In this document: positions 1 to 7,771 of the stretch, piece after piece
Numbering within the stretch: position 1 is the first letter of the stretch
How the letters are laid out: every line of letters begins with the position of its first letter
Source of the DNA: Gemmatimonadetes bacterium 2013_60CM_65_52
GTDB lineage: Bacteria; Gemmatimonadota; Gemmatimonadetes; Gemmatimonadales; Gemmatimonadaceae
Assembly: GCA_002215645.1 (NCBI GenBank)
Contig: NGFI01000005.1
Span: 364,678 to 428,677, forward strand
Length of the DNA: 64,000 nt
Direction: 5' to 3'
Program-made: the position numbers and the translations under genes
The notes under the pieces: generated by a model
What the model saw: the letters and a program-made list of their open reading frames with translations, nothing else
What the model was told of the DNA's origin: nothing
Databases searched by the model: none

Positions 1-56
1 ACGCCGGCAGCCGCTATGGCGGCTGCGCGCTGAAGGAAGTCGCGTCGGTTGATCAT
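1..56 (-). CDS. N-terminus of a Tat-exported protein (partial)
   Basis: Only about 18 codons are inside the window. The visible N-terminus contains NRRDFLQRAAA followed by a run of alanines, a twin-arginine signal, so the product is exported folded across the inner membrane. An ATG at 54-56 overlaps the stop of the preceding isomerase gene as ATGA, indicating translational coupling and the same operon; a second in-frame ATG lies two codons upstream. In sugar-catabolic operons of this kind such signals usually precede a Gfo/Idh/MocA oxidoreductase, a GMC oxidoreductase or an isomerase-like protein, but the function cannot be told from what is visible. Confidence 0.7.
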   Translation of the reverse strand, partial: MINRRDFLQRAAAIAAAG

Positions 57-877
57 GCGCATGCTGTGAATCGCTCCTTCGTGAGGCGGACGATGTCGTC
101 TGTCGGCATCGCCCAGATCTGCTCGTTGAAGATCTCGACTTCGATTGGCCCGCGATAGCTCGCCCGCTCGATCTCGGCGCGGATGCCGCGCAGATCGATT
201 ACGCCGTCACCCATCATGCCGCGTCCCATGAGCACGTCGCGGGCAGGCACGAGCCAGTCATTCACGTGGTACCCGACGATGCGGTCGCCGAGCCATTGAA
301 TCTCGTCCGTCCGCTCGGGATCCCACCAGACGTGATAGACGTCCACCACCACGCCGACCACTCGCGGATCGAAACGCTCCGCCAGCAGTCTCGCCTCGCG
401 AAGCGTCGTGATGCACGACCGCTCGGCGGCAAACGCAGGATGCAGCGGCTCGATGCCAAGCTTCACGCCTCGCTCGGCGGCGTGCGACGCGATGGCGGCG
501 ATGCCGTCCCGCACCATCGCTCGTGCTCCGGAGATGTCGCGATCGGGCGCGGCCCCGCACACGAGCACGAGCACCTCGGCGCCGAGTGCCGCAGCGTCGT
601 CGATCGCGCGAAAGTTGTCGTCGATGCGTTCGCGGCGTGCAACATCCGTGGACGCGGGAAACATACCGCCGCGGCATACGCTCGAGACATTGATGCCGGC
701 GTCGCGCACGAGCTTCACTGCTGCCGCGACGCCGGTCTCCGCCAACTTGTGCCGCCAGATACCGACATTGGAAATGCCATGGCGCGCGCAACTCTCCACC
801 ACCTCTCCCAGTGACGCACGCTCCGCCGTGGCCTGATTGAAGCTGAGTCGCCGAACCTCAGGAGGCTGTAGCGTCAT
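53..877 (-). CDS. Sugar phosphate isomerase/epimerase family TIM-barrel protein
   Basis: A 274-residue protein of the xylose isomerase-like/AP-endonuclease 2 superfamily, which isomerises or epimerises sugars with a divalent metal. The expected metal-ligand segments are present in order: GIEPLHP (Glu), VVDVYHVWWD (Asp and His), YHVNDW (His) and VEIFNE (Glu). No signal peptide is visible, so it is cytoplasmic. The start is the ATG at 875-877, which overlaps the stop of the upstream DUF993 gene as ATGA; a longer upstream reading is Arg-rich and unlike a protein. It lies third in a minus-strand run after the Gfo/Idh dehydrogenase and the DUF993 protein, so it probably handles the same keto-sugar. 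Substrate unknown. Confidence 0.85.
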   Translation of the reverse strand: MTLQPPEVRRLSFNQATAERASLGEVVESCARHGISNVGIWRHKLAETGVAAAVKLVRDAGINVSSVCRGGMFPASTDVARRERIDDNFRAIDDAAALGAEVLVLVCGAAPDRDISGARAMVRDGIAAIASHAAERGVKLGIEPLHPAFAAERSCITTLREARLLAERFDPRVVGVVVDVYHVWWDPERTDEIQWLGDRIVGYHVNDWLVPARDVLMGRGMMGDGVIDLRGIRAEIERASYRGPIEVEIFNEQIWAMPTDDIVRLTKERFTACA

Positions 878-2037
878 GCGACTCCCGCGACAGCGAAGAA
901 GGATCGCGCGCGCGCCGCCGCGAGCTCGGGATCGCGGATGAGGCCCGCCTCGTCTGCCAGCATGAGAAGATCCGCGAGATGCACGACGGAACGCGCGCTC
1001 TCGGCGCCGCCGAGCATGCGGAAATGCCGTTGATGGCCGTTGAGCCACGCGAGAAACACGATGCCTGTCTTGTATGCATGCGTCGGCGCGCGGAAGATGT
1101 GTCGGGACAACGGCACCGTCGGCTCCAGTGCCGTCTGATAGCGATCCATGTCGCCGGCGTCGAGCGCCTGGAGTGCATCGGATGCCGCGGGCGCGATTGC
1201 GTCGAGGATGCCGAGCAACGCGTCACTGTGGCCGGACTCGTCACCCCTGATGAGCTCGGCGTAGTTGAAGTCGTCGCCGGTGTACATGCGTACGCCCGCC
1301 GGCAACCGCCGCCGCATGTCGATCTCGCGCTGCGCGTCGAGCAATGAGATCTTGATGCCGTCCACCTTCTCGCGATTGGCTGAGATGATGTCGAGACAGA
1401 CACTCATCGCTTCGTCGAGGTCGCGGGTGCCCCAGTAGCCCTCGAGCGCCGGGTCGAACATGTCCCCGAGCCAATGAAGGATCACGGGCGTGCGCACCTG
1501 GCGGAGAATGGCGCCGTAGACATCGCGATAGTCGTCCGCGGAGCATGCCGCGCGAACGAGAGCGCGACTTGCCATGAGAATCACTCGTCCGCCGACCGAC
1601 TCCACACATCCCACCTGTTCTTCGTATGCGTGGCGCACGGTGGCGAGCGAGACGCCCGCCGCAGGCGCGAGATGGTCTGTTCCCGCACCGCATGCGACGA
1701 TGCCGCCCGTCGCGCGTGCCTCGGCAACCGACCGCGCGATGAGCTGTTGTGCCGCCGGCCATGTGAGGCCGCCTCCCCGCTGTGCCGTGTCCATTGCTTC
1801 GGCGACCGCAAATCCAAGTCCCCAGAGATGTCGCCGATAGGCAAGCGTCGCTTCCCAGTCGATGCGCGACTCACTCAGTACGTTCACGTCGGCGAATGGA
1901 TCACAGACGACGTGTGCGGCGGCAAATGCGATGCGAGAACGAAACGGCGCCGTCGGTGTGCGCCACTCGCGCGCCGGACGCAGAGTGAACGTCATCGTGG
2001 AACCGTCCGCGCGTGGAATGCGAAGCGATGCGGCCAT
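874..2037 (-). CDS. DUF993 family, dihydrodipicolinate synthase-like aldolase
   Basis: A 387-residue protein that I recognise as the DUF993 family, annotated elsewhere as dihydrodipicolinate synthase-like. Such proteins are class I aldolase-fold enzymes that probably cleave or form a C-C bond in sugar-acid breakdown, but no reaction is established. Visible conserved-looking segments include VILHWLGDMFDP, KVDGIKISLLD (a candidate Schiff-base lysine) and MYTGDDFNY. The start at the ATG on 2035-2037 is backed by a GAGGAG ribosome-binding site five bases upstream; only 8 bases separate it from the preceding Gfo/Idh gene. The trio Gfo/Idh, DUF993 and TIM-barrel isomerase also recurs in Actinobacteria, suggesting a conserved pathway. 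Confidence 0.8.
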   Translation of the reverse strand: MAASLRIPRADGSTMTFTLRPAREWRTPTAPFRSRIAFAAAHVVCDPFADVNVLSESRIDWEATLAYRRHLWGLGFAVAEAMDTAQRGGGLTWPAAQQLIARSVAEARATGGIVACGAGTDHLAPAAGVSLATVRHAYEEQVGCVESVGGRVILMASRALVRAACSADDYRDVYGAILRQVRTPVILHWLGDMFDPALEGYWGTRDLDEAMSVCLDIISANREKVDGIKISLLDAQREIDMRRRLPAGVRMYTGDDFNYAELIRGDESGHSDALLGILDAIAPAASDALQALDAGDMDRYQTALEPTVPLSRHIFRAPTHAYKTGIVFLAWLNGHQRHFRMLGGAESARSVVHLADLLMLADEAGLIRDPELAAARARSFFAVAGVA

Positions 2038-2045
2038 CGGGCTCC

Positions 2046-3209
2046 TCACGACCTCGCGATCGTCGGCACGTCCAGCCAGCACCGGCGCGTCCACGACTCG
2101 AGACCGAGCTCCGCGAGCTGCACGCCCTTGGCGCCCTCGTAGAAGTCGTGTGAATACGGCGCGTCTTCGGCCACGTGTCGCAGAAACATCTCCCACTGCA
2201 CCTTGAAGGCGTTCTCGAATTCGCCGCTGTCGGGCACTTCCCGCCAATTCTCGTAGAAGTCGATCGGATTGGGCACGTCCGGATTCCACACGGGCCTCGG
2301 TGTGCTCGCGCGATCCTGCGTCCTGCAGCCGCGAAGTCCCGCGACGGCGCTGCCCAGCGTACCGTCCACCTGAATCTGCAGCAGCTCGTCGCGGTAGACG
2401 CGCACCGTCCACGACGAATTGAATTGCGCGATGATGTCGCCGTCGCGGCCGCCGAGCCGAAACGTGCCGTATGCCGCGTCGTCGGCGGTGACGTCGTATC
2501 GGTTTCCGTGCTCGTCGATGCGCGACGGAATGTGCGTCGCCGCGACGCATTGCACCGCGGTCACCGGTCCAAAGGTATGATCGAGCACGTATCGCCAATG
2601 ACAGAACATGTCGGAGATGATGCCGCCTCCATCCTCCTTGCGGTAATTCCACGAAGGCCGCTGCGGGGGTGGGCCCCAGTCCCCCTCGAACACCCAGTAG
2701 CCGAACTCCCCGCGCACGCTGAGGATGCGCCCGAAGAAGCCGGCGTCCACGAGTCGCTTGAGCTTGATGATGCCCGGCAGAAAAAGCTTGTCCTGCACCA
2801 CGCCGTGCTTCACGCCGGCGAGCTCCGCGCGCCGTGCGAGCTCGAGCGACTCCTCGGTTGTCATCGCGAGCGGCTTCTCGCAGTAGACATGCTTGCCTCG
2901 CGCGATGGCCTGCCGGACGTTGGCGGCGCGGAGATTGGTGAGCGTCGCGTCGAAGTAGATCGCGTCGTCACCGGCGAGCGCCCGCTCGAGGTCCGTGGAA
3001 ACGCGAGAAATGCCGTGCGCCTCGGCGAGCGACCGAAGCCTTGCTTCATCGCGGCCGACGAGAATCGGATCGGGAAGCAGGCGGTCGCCGTTCGACAGCG
3101 GCACGCCGCCCTGCTGTCGAATGGCCGCGATGGAGCGAATGAGATGTTGATTCATGCCCATGCGCCCCGTCACGCCATTCATGACGATCCCGATCGGTCT
3201 GATGGTCAT
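2046..3209 (-). CDS. Gfo/Idh/MocA family sugar oxidoreductase
   Basis: A 387-residue NAD(P)-dependent dehydrogenase of the Gfo/Idh/MocA family, which oxidises sugar or inositol hydroxyls, often at C3 of a glycoside. The N-terminal Rossmann segment begins GIVMNGVTGRMGMNQ, a non-classical dinucleotide loop. CEKPLAMTTEES carries the family EKP lysine, and GGGIISDMFCHWRYVLDH carries the conserved substrate-site Asp and His. No signal peptide is present, so it is cytoplasmic. The start ATG at 3207-3209 follows AGGAG at good spacing. It is the first enzyme after the transporter in the minus-strand operon, consistent with oxidation being the first intracellular step. Substrate not deducible. Confidence 0.88.
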   Translation of the reverse strand: MTIRPIGIVMNGVTGRMGMNQHLIRSIAAIRQQGGVPLSNGDRLLPDPILVGRDEARLRSLAEAHGISRVSTDLERALAGDDAIYFDATLTNLRAANVRQAIARGKHVYCEKPLAMTTEESLELARRAELAGVKHGVVQDKLFLPGIIKLKRLVDAGFFGRILSVRGEFGYWVFEGDWGPPPQRPSWNYRKEDGGGIISDMFCHWRYVLDHTFGPVTAVQCVAATHIPSRIDEHGNRYDVTADDAAYGTFRLGGRDGDIIAQFNSSWTVRVYRDELLQIQVDGTLGSAVAGLRGCRTQDRASTPRPVWNPDVPNPIDFYENWREVPDSGEFENAFKVQWEMFLRHVAEDAPYSHDFYEGAKGVQLAELGLESWTRRCWLDVPTIARS

Positions 3210-3221
3210 TCGGCTCCTATG

Positions 3222-3245
3222 GGACAGTAGGACAGTAGGACAGCA
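3222..3245. repeat. Short tandem repeat, 8-bp unit GGACAGTA
   Basis: Two perfect copies and one partial copy of GGACAGTA lie in the 63-base gap between the MFS gene and the Gfo/Idh gene. A related tract built on GGTCGGTA occurs near 60030. The tract is too short to be an array and does not disrupt the operon; it is probably slipped-strand expansion. Confidence 0.6.
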
Positions 3246-3272
3246 AGCAACTGCGGCCGCGAAGAATGTGCG

Positions 3273-4535
3273 TCAGACCTGTCCGGCCGCGACGGCGAGC
3301 GAAGGTTGCGTGGTCGGCGCGCCATGACGCGGGAGAAGCGCGACTGCCGCCGCGCCGGCGACGGCGAAGCCGATGAGGAGCGAGAAACCCGACACGTACG
3401 ACCCTGAAATGTCGTGCAGGCGTCCGACGAGCACGGGCGCCACCGCTTCGGCGACGCCATCGGCGGCGAGGATGAGACCCATCGCGCGACCGAGCACTCG
3501 AACGCCGAACAGCTCCGCGGCCATGAGCGGGATGACCATGTACTCGCCGCCCAGCCCGATGCCGAATATCACGGCGTACAGCAGAATGCCTTGCTGCGAC
3601 GCGGCTACGAGCAGAATCGGAATCGACGCGGCCACGAGAAGATAGATGAGGAGCATGACGTGTTTCTTCGCCCATCGATCGGCGAGCCAACCCATGCCGA
3701 CCCGTCCCACGAGGCTCGCGGCGAGCGTGAGCGATGCAACCGCCGCAGCGGCGGTCTGTGTGTAGTGGTGATCGAGACTCAGATAGAGCTTGAGGTGTTG
3801 TGTGGTGCCCCCGACTGCCGCGATGGAGCACATGCTGCCGAAGAGGAGAAGGTAGAATGCCGGCGTGCGAACCACGGCTGCGATGGGCACGTGTGTGTCA
3901 TCGCGAGTCGAGTCGGGAGCAATTGGCGTTTCCGGCGGCGCCTCACGGACGACCAGCGCGAGCGGGAGCGCGAGCACGACGATCAGCACGCCGATGATGC
4001 GCAGCGCGTCGTGCCACCCGAACTGACGAATGAGCAGCACGGAGATGATCGGCACGAGCGCTCCGCCGAGGCCGATGCCGAGGTAGGCCACGCCCATCGC
4101 GCGCCCGCGAGCGGCGGAGAACCAGCGGGAGAGCAGCACCTGATTGGGCAGCGGGCCGCCGGCAATGTTCCCGACGGCGTTGAACAGGTAGAAGAGGTAG
4201 AAGCCCGTGAGCGAGTGGATGGAGCCGAGTCCGACGAGGGCGGTACCGGCCATCAGGATGCCCGCGATCATGAGCCGGCGCGGTCCGAATCGGTCCACGA
4301 TCCAGCCGGCGGCGAATCCGAGAACCGGTCCGACGATGAGCTTGCTGAGGGCGTTCCCGGAGGTGACCTGGGCTCGGGACCATCCGAAGTCCCGGACCAT
4401 GTAGTCGTAATAGAAGGGGAGTCCGTAGAGGGCGAGGCCCACGACGGCAAAGAGCGCCATGAAGGATGTTGCGGCAACCTGGAATTGGGCCGGCCGGAGG
4501 CTCTGCTCGGGCCGTCCCGTGACGAATCGCGTCAT
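3273..4535 (-). CDS. MFS transporter, probable sugar or organic-acid permease
   Basis: A 420-residue major facilitator with about twelve hydrophobic segments. Between helices 2 and 3 the typical loop appears as DRFGPRRLMIAG, and a second copy, ADRWAKKHVMLL, lies in the C-terminal half. The sequence style (YYDYMVRDFGWSRAQVTSG near helix 1) resembles the oxalate/formate antiporter-like and monocarboxylate branch. The chosen start (ATG at 4533-4535) gives a short hydrophilic leader before helix 1; longer readings would run into the intergenic promoter region. It leads the minus-strand catabolic operon and is divergent from the SusC operon, so it probably imports the substrate of the Gfo/Idh-DUF993-isomerase set. 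Confidence 0.85.
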   Translation of the reverse strand: MTRFVTGRPEQSLRPAQFQVAATSFMALFAVVGLALYGLPFYYDYMVRDFGWSRAQVTSGNALSKLIVGPVLGFAAGWIVDRFGPRRLMIAGILMAGTALVGLGSIHSLTGFYLFYLFNAVGNIAGGPLPNQVLLSRWFSAARGRAMGVAYLGIGLGGALVPIISVLLIRQFGWHDALRIIGVLIVVLALPLALVVREAPPETPIAPDSTRDDTHVPIAAVVRTPAFYLLLFGSMCSIAAVGGTTQHLKLYLSLDHHYTQTAAAAVASLTLAASLVGRVGMGWLADRWAKKHVMLLIYLLVAASIPILLVAASQQGILLYAVIFGIGLGGEYMVIPLMAAELFGVRVLGRAMGLILAADGVAEAVAPVLVGRLHDISGSYVSGFSLLIGFAVAGAAAVALLPRHGAPTTQPSLAVAAGQV

Positions 4536-4579
4536 GCGGGGGTGGGTTTGGTGGGCCGAGCAGAAATCTGAGAGTGTCC

Positions 4580-4607
4580 TTGACGCGGCCGGGTTAAACG
4601 ATATAGT
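4580..4607 (+). promoter_or_regulatory. Sigma70-type promoter of the SusC/L-fucose operon
   Basis: TTGACG (4580-4585) and TATAGT (4602-4607) are separated by 16 bases, each one base from the consensus hexamer. The element points towards the SusC gene, whose start lies about 125 bases downstream, leaving a long leader. The -10 region is overlapped by AAACG half-sites described separately. Confidence 0.65.
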
Positions 4608-4642
4608 GGCCCCGTATCGTTTGTCCAACTTTCGAACAAACG
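4594..4642. promoter_or_regulatory. Composite LacI-type operator over the SusC promoter
   Basis: Three AAACG/CGTTT half-sites occur in 49 bases. AAACGATA (4596-4603) and TATCGTTT (4615-4622) form a perfect 8-bp inverted repeat with an 11-base spacer. CGTTTGT (4618-4624) and ACAAACG (4636-4642) form a second, perfect 7-bp inverted repeat. The first half-site begins TTAAACG, matching the left half of the TTAAACGTTTAA palindrome found at 19451. Its position over and just past the -10 box suits repression by a LacI-family protein. Confidence 0.5.
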
Positions 4643-4732
4643 CAGGTCTCCGAGCTCCAATCCGCACCCCGTTTCCGCTTCGGTTCGCGCCCCGTCGTAC
4701 AGCAGCACCCACCCCCTCGGGAGCCCAGTCCC

Positions 4733-7700
4733 ATGATGCATCGGCAAGCCACCGCCTGGCTCTGCGCGTTGATCCCACTTGTCATCGCGTCACCCGTCGC
4801 AGCGCAGAGCGACGTCGGACGCATCTCCGGCATCGTGATCTCCTCCGAAGGACGTGTCCCGCTCACGGGCGTGCTCGTCTCGATCCTCGGCGCGAGAACC
4901 ACGGCCACCACCAATACGCAGGGACGCTACACCGTGACCGTGCCACCGGGCATGTATCGGGTGCGTGCCTCCGCCATCGGCTACGCGCCGATGATCATGG
5001 ACAGCGTGCCGGTCGGCGCCGGCCGGACGACCCCCGTGGACTTCGAGCTCAAACACTCGCTCGTGCAGCTCGAGCAGGTGGTCGTCACCGGGTACGGCTC
5101 GCAGCAGCGCCGAGACGTCACCGGCGCGGTCGGCTCGGTGAACGAGGCGCAGATGAAGTCGTTCGCCACGGCAAACGCGATCGACGCGGTCAAGGGGCGC
5201 GTGCCCGGCGTTGACGTCACCGCCACGGGGTACAAGCCCGGCGACGGCGTGCGTGTGCAGGTGCGCGGGCAGCGCTCCATCAAGGCGTCGAACGATCCGC
5301 TCTACGTGCTCGACGGCGTTCCGATGGCGGGCGGCATCAACGACCTGAGTCCCCAGGACGTCGAGTCGATCGAGGTGCTCAAGGACGCCAGCGCCACCGC
5401 CATCTACGGGTCGCGTGGCGCGAATGGCGTGGTGCTCATCACGTCCAAGCGCGGTCTCACCGGCAATTCGCGCATTGCGTACGAGACGTATGCGGCACGA
5501 CAGCAGCCGGCGGTCAGCATCCCGACGTTCAACGCACAGGAGTACGCCGACTACAAGCGCGAGGCGTATCGCACCGCCAACGCGTATGCCTGTCCGACCG
5601 GCACCGTCTGCGCCGCCGGCGACAATGCCACGTTCTATACGCAGGAGCTCGCGGGCATCCAGAACGGCACGAACATCGACTACCGCGACCTGATTCAGCG
5701 CAAGGGAAGCGACGTGAGCCACCAGCTCAACGTGTCGGGCGGAAACGATAAGACACAATACTCGGCGAGCGTCAACCTGCTGAGTCAAATCGGCACGATC
5801 ATGGGACAGGATTTCCGGCGGAAGTCCATGCGCGTGAACTTCGAGACGCAAGCGTCGCCGCGGATTCGTGTCGGCGGCTCCGCGCTCGTGCTCCGCAGCG
5901 ACCAGAACCTCGGCCGTGGCGACGGTGAGTACAACCTGGCCTTGCAGCTCAGCCCTCTGGCCGCGGCCTTCGACAGCACCGGCGTCCCGATCTTCAAGCC
6001 GACGCCCGACCCGCAGCTCGTGAATCCCGTGAATGAGGTGTCGGCCTACCTGGATCAGCGGCAGCGCAACCGCGCCTTCGGAACGCTGTTCGGCAACGTC
6101 AATCTCGCGCAGGGAGTGGATTATCGCATCTCGTTCGGCCCCGACATACAAAACTCGCGGCGTGGCCAGTTTCACGGAGCGTTCACGCAGGACCGGAACG
6201 GCAGCGGCGCGGACGCGACGTACGGATACAACGGCGTCTACGACTACACGCTGGACAATCTTCTCGCGCTCAAGCGGCAGGTTGGCGCGGCGCACAAGTT
6301 CGACGCGACGCTCCTCTACAGCGTCGAGAAGAATCACGACGAGAGCAGCTCCGTGACGACGAGCGGCCTGCCGTATGAATCGCAGCTCTTCTACAACGTC
6401 GGCACCGGATCGACGATCGAGAATGTCGGAAGCGGCGTGTCCGAGTGGCAGCTCCAGTCGTACATGGCCCGCCTGAACTACACGCTGCTGGACCGGTTCC
6501 TGTTCACGGTCACCGATCGCTTCGACGGTTCATCCCGTCTCGCAGAAGGGAAGAAGTACGCCAACTTCCCGTCGGTGGCGTTCGGCTGGCGCGTGATCGA
6601 CGAGTCGTTCGGCCGCTCCCTCGGTCCCATCAACAGCCTCAAGCTCCGCACGAGCTACGGCCGCACGGGGAACACCTCGGTGAACCCGTATCAGACGCAG
6701 GGCGCACTCTCGCGCAGCATCTATGCATTCGGTGGCACGGGCGCGTTCGGATTCCGCCCGGGCGCGCTGCCGAATCCAAACCTCGAGTGGGAGAAGACCG
6801 CGCAGCTCGACGGCGGAGCAGACTTCGCCCTGTTCAACGGTCGTGTCTTCGGCACGCTCGACGCGTATCGGGCCAATACGACCGATCTGATCATGGACCG
6901 TCAGCTGCCACCGAACACCGGATATTCCTCCATCACGCAGAACATCGGCGCCACGCGAAACACGGGCGTGGAAGTCGGCCTGCAGTTCCTCACGCTCGAC
7001 GGCTGGCATGGCGTGCGCTGGAGCAATGACTTCGTCTGGGCGCACAACCGCAACGAGATCGTGAGCCTGGTGAATGGCCAGGTGGACGACATCGTGAACC
7101 GGTGGTTCATCGGCCAGCCGATCGACAACAACAACGAGAACCGCGTCTACTACGACTACCACTTCCTCGGCATCTGGCAGCTTGCGGATTCGCTCGAGGC
7201 CAAGCGGTACGCCCAGATACCCGGGCAGATCCGTGTGGAAGACCTCAACGGTGACGGCAAGATCAACGAAGCCGACAAGATGATCGTCGGGAACAACTAC
7301 CCGAAGTGGACGGGCAGCTGGAACACGCGCCTGGACTTCAAGTCCTTCGATTTCGCGATGCAGATCTACACGCGACGGGGCTTCACGGTGTCCGACGGCT
7401 TCATCAACAGCAACAGCACGCTCGCCGGCCGCTATAACGGCGTCCGCGTGAACTACTGGACGCCAGCGAATCCCAGCAACACCGATCCGCGCCCCAACAA
7501 GAACCAGGAAAATCCGGTTTACGGCGGCACACGGTCGTACGAGGACGGGTCCTTCACCAAGATCCGGAACGTGACGCTGGGCTGGCAGGTACCGACGCGG
7601 CTCGTGACACGAACCGGCGCCGAGTCCATTCGCGTCTACGGATCGATCCAGAACGTCGCCACGTACACCAACTTCAAGGGCCTCGATCCGGAAGGCCGCA

Positions 7701-7759
7701 CCAGTGCCGGATCGCCACCCAACCGCGCCACGTTGGTCGGCGCGTCCTTCAGCTTCTAA
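4733..7759 (+). CDS. SusC/RagA-type TonB-linked outer-membrane receptor
   Basis: A 1008-residue TonB-dependent receptor of the SusC branch, importing oligosaccharides through the outer membrane with its SusD partner. The signal peptide spans about residues 1-25, ending in PVAAQS. A carboxypeptidase-regulatory-like beta domain follows (about 30-110). The plug domain opens with VVVTGYGSQQRRDVTG and contains LYVLDGVPM and YGSRGANGVVLITSK. The rest is a 22-strand-type barrel ending in an aromatic residue (SFSF). It is the first gene of a long plus-strand operon, with the SusD gene 12 bases downstream and L-fucose-pathway enzymes beyond, so a fucose-containing glycan is the likely ligand. Confidence 0.93.
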   Translation: MMHRQATAWLCALIPLVIASPVAAQSDVGRISGIVISSEGRVPLTGVLVSILGARTTATTNTQGRYTVTVPPGMYRVRASAIGYAPMIMDSVPVGAGRTTPVDFELKHSLVQLEQVVVTGYGSQQRRDVTGAVGSVNEAQMKSFATANAIDAVKGRVPGVDVTATGYKPGDGVRVQVRGQRSIKASNDPLYVLDGVPMAGGINDLSPQDVESIEVLKDASATAIYGSRGANGVVLITSKRGLTGNSRIAYETYAARQQPAVSIPTFNAQEYADYKREAYRTANAYACPTGTVCAAGDNATFYTQELAGIQNGTNIDYRDLIQRKGSDVSHQLNVSGGNDKTQYSASVNLLSQIGTIMGQDFRRKSMRVNFETQASPRIRVGGSALVLRSDQNLGRGDGEYNLALQLSPLAAAFDSTGVPIFKPTPDPQLVNPVNEVSAYLDQRQRNRAFGTLFGNVNLAQGVDYRISFGPDIQNSRRGQFHGAFTQDRNGSGADATYGYNGVYDYTLDNLLALKRQVGAAHKFDATLLYSVEKNHDESSSVTTSGLPYESQLFYNVGTGSTIENVGSGVSEWQLQSYMARLNYTLLDRFLFTVTDRFDGSSRLAEGKKYANFPSVAFGWRVIDESFGRSLGPINSLKLRTSYGRTGNTSVNPYQTQGALSRSIYAFGGTGAFGFRPGALPNPNLEWEKTAQLDGGADFALFNGRVFGTLDAYRANTTDLIMDRQLPPNTGYSSITQNIGATRNTGVEVGLQFLTLDGWHGVRWSNDFVWAHNRNEIVSLVNGQVDDIVNRWFIGQPIDNNNENRVYYDYHFLGIWQLADSLEAKRYAQIPGQIRVEDLNGDGKINEADKMIVGNNYPKWTGSWNTRLDFKSFDFAMQIYTRRGFTVSDGFINSNSTLAGRYNGVRVNYWTPANPSNTDPRPNKNQENPVYGGTRSYEDGSFTKIRNVTLGWQVPTRLVTRTGAESIRVYGSIQNVATYTNFKGLDPEGRTSAGSPPNRATLVGASFSF

Positions 7760-7771
7760 CCGGGGACGACG

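Noticed and set aside
4478-4732. A riboswitch in the long leader of the SusC operon
   Set aside because: The leader contains operator-like repeats but no recognisable conserved riboswitch core or leader terminator.
4790-6337. Long open frame of 515 codons on the minus strand
   Set aside because: It is antisense to the SusC receptor gene. Its composition is Arg/His/Val-rich shadow translation and it has no motif, while the plus-strand protein is unmistakable. The same applies to similar long frames antisense to the other two SusC genes and to treZ and the debranching gene.
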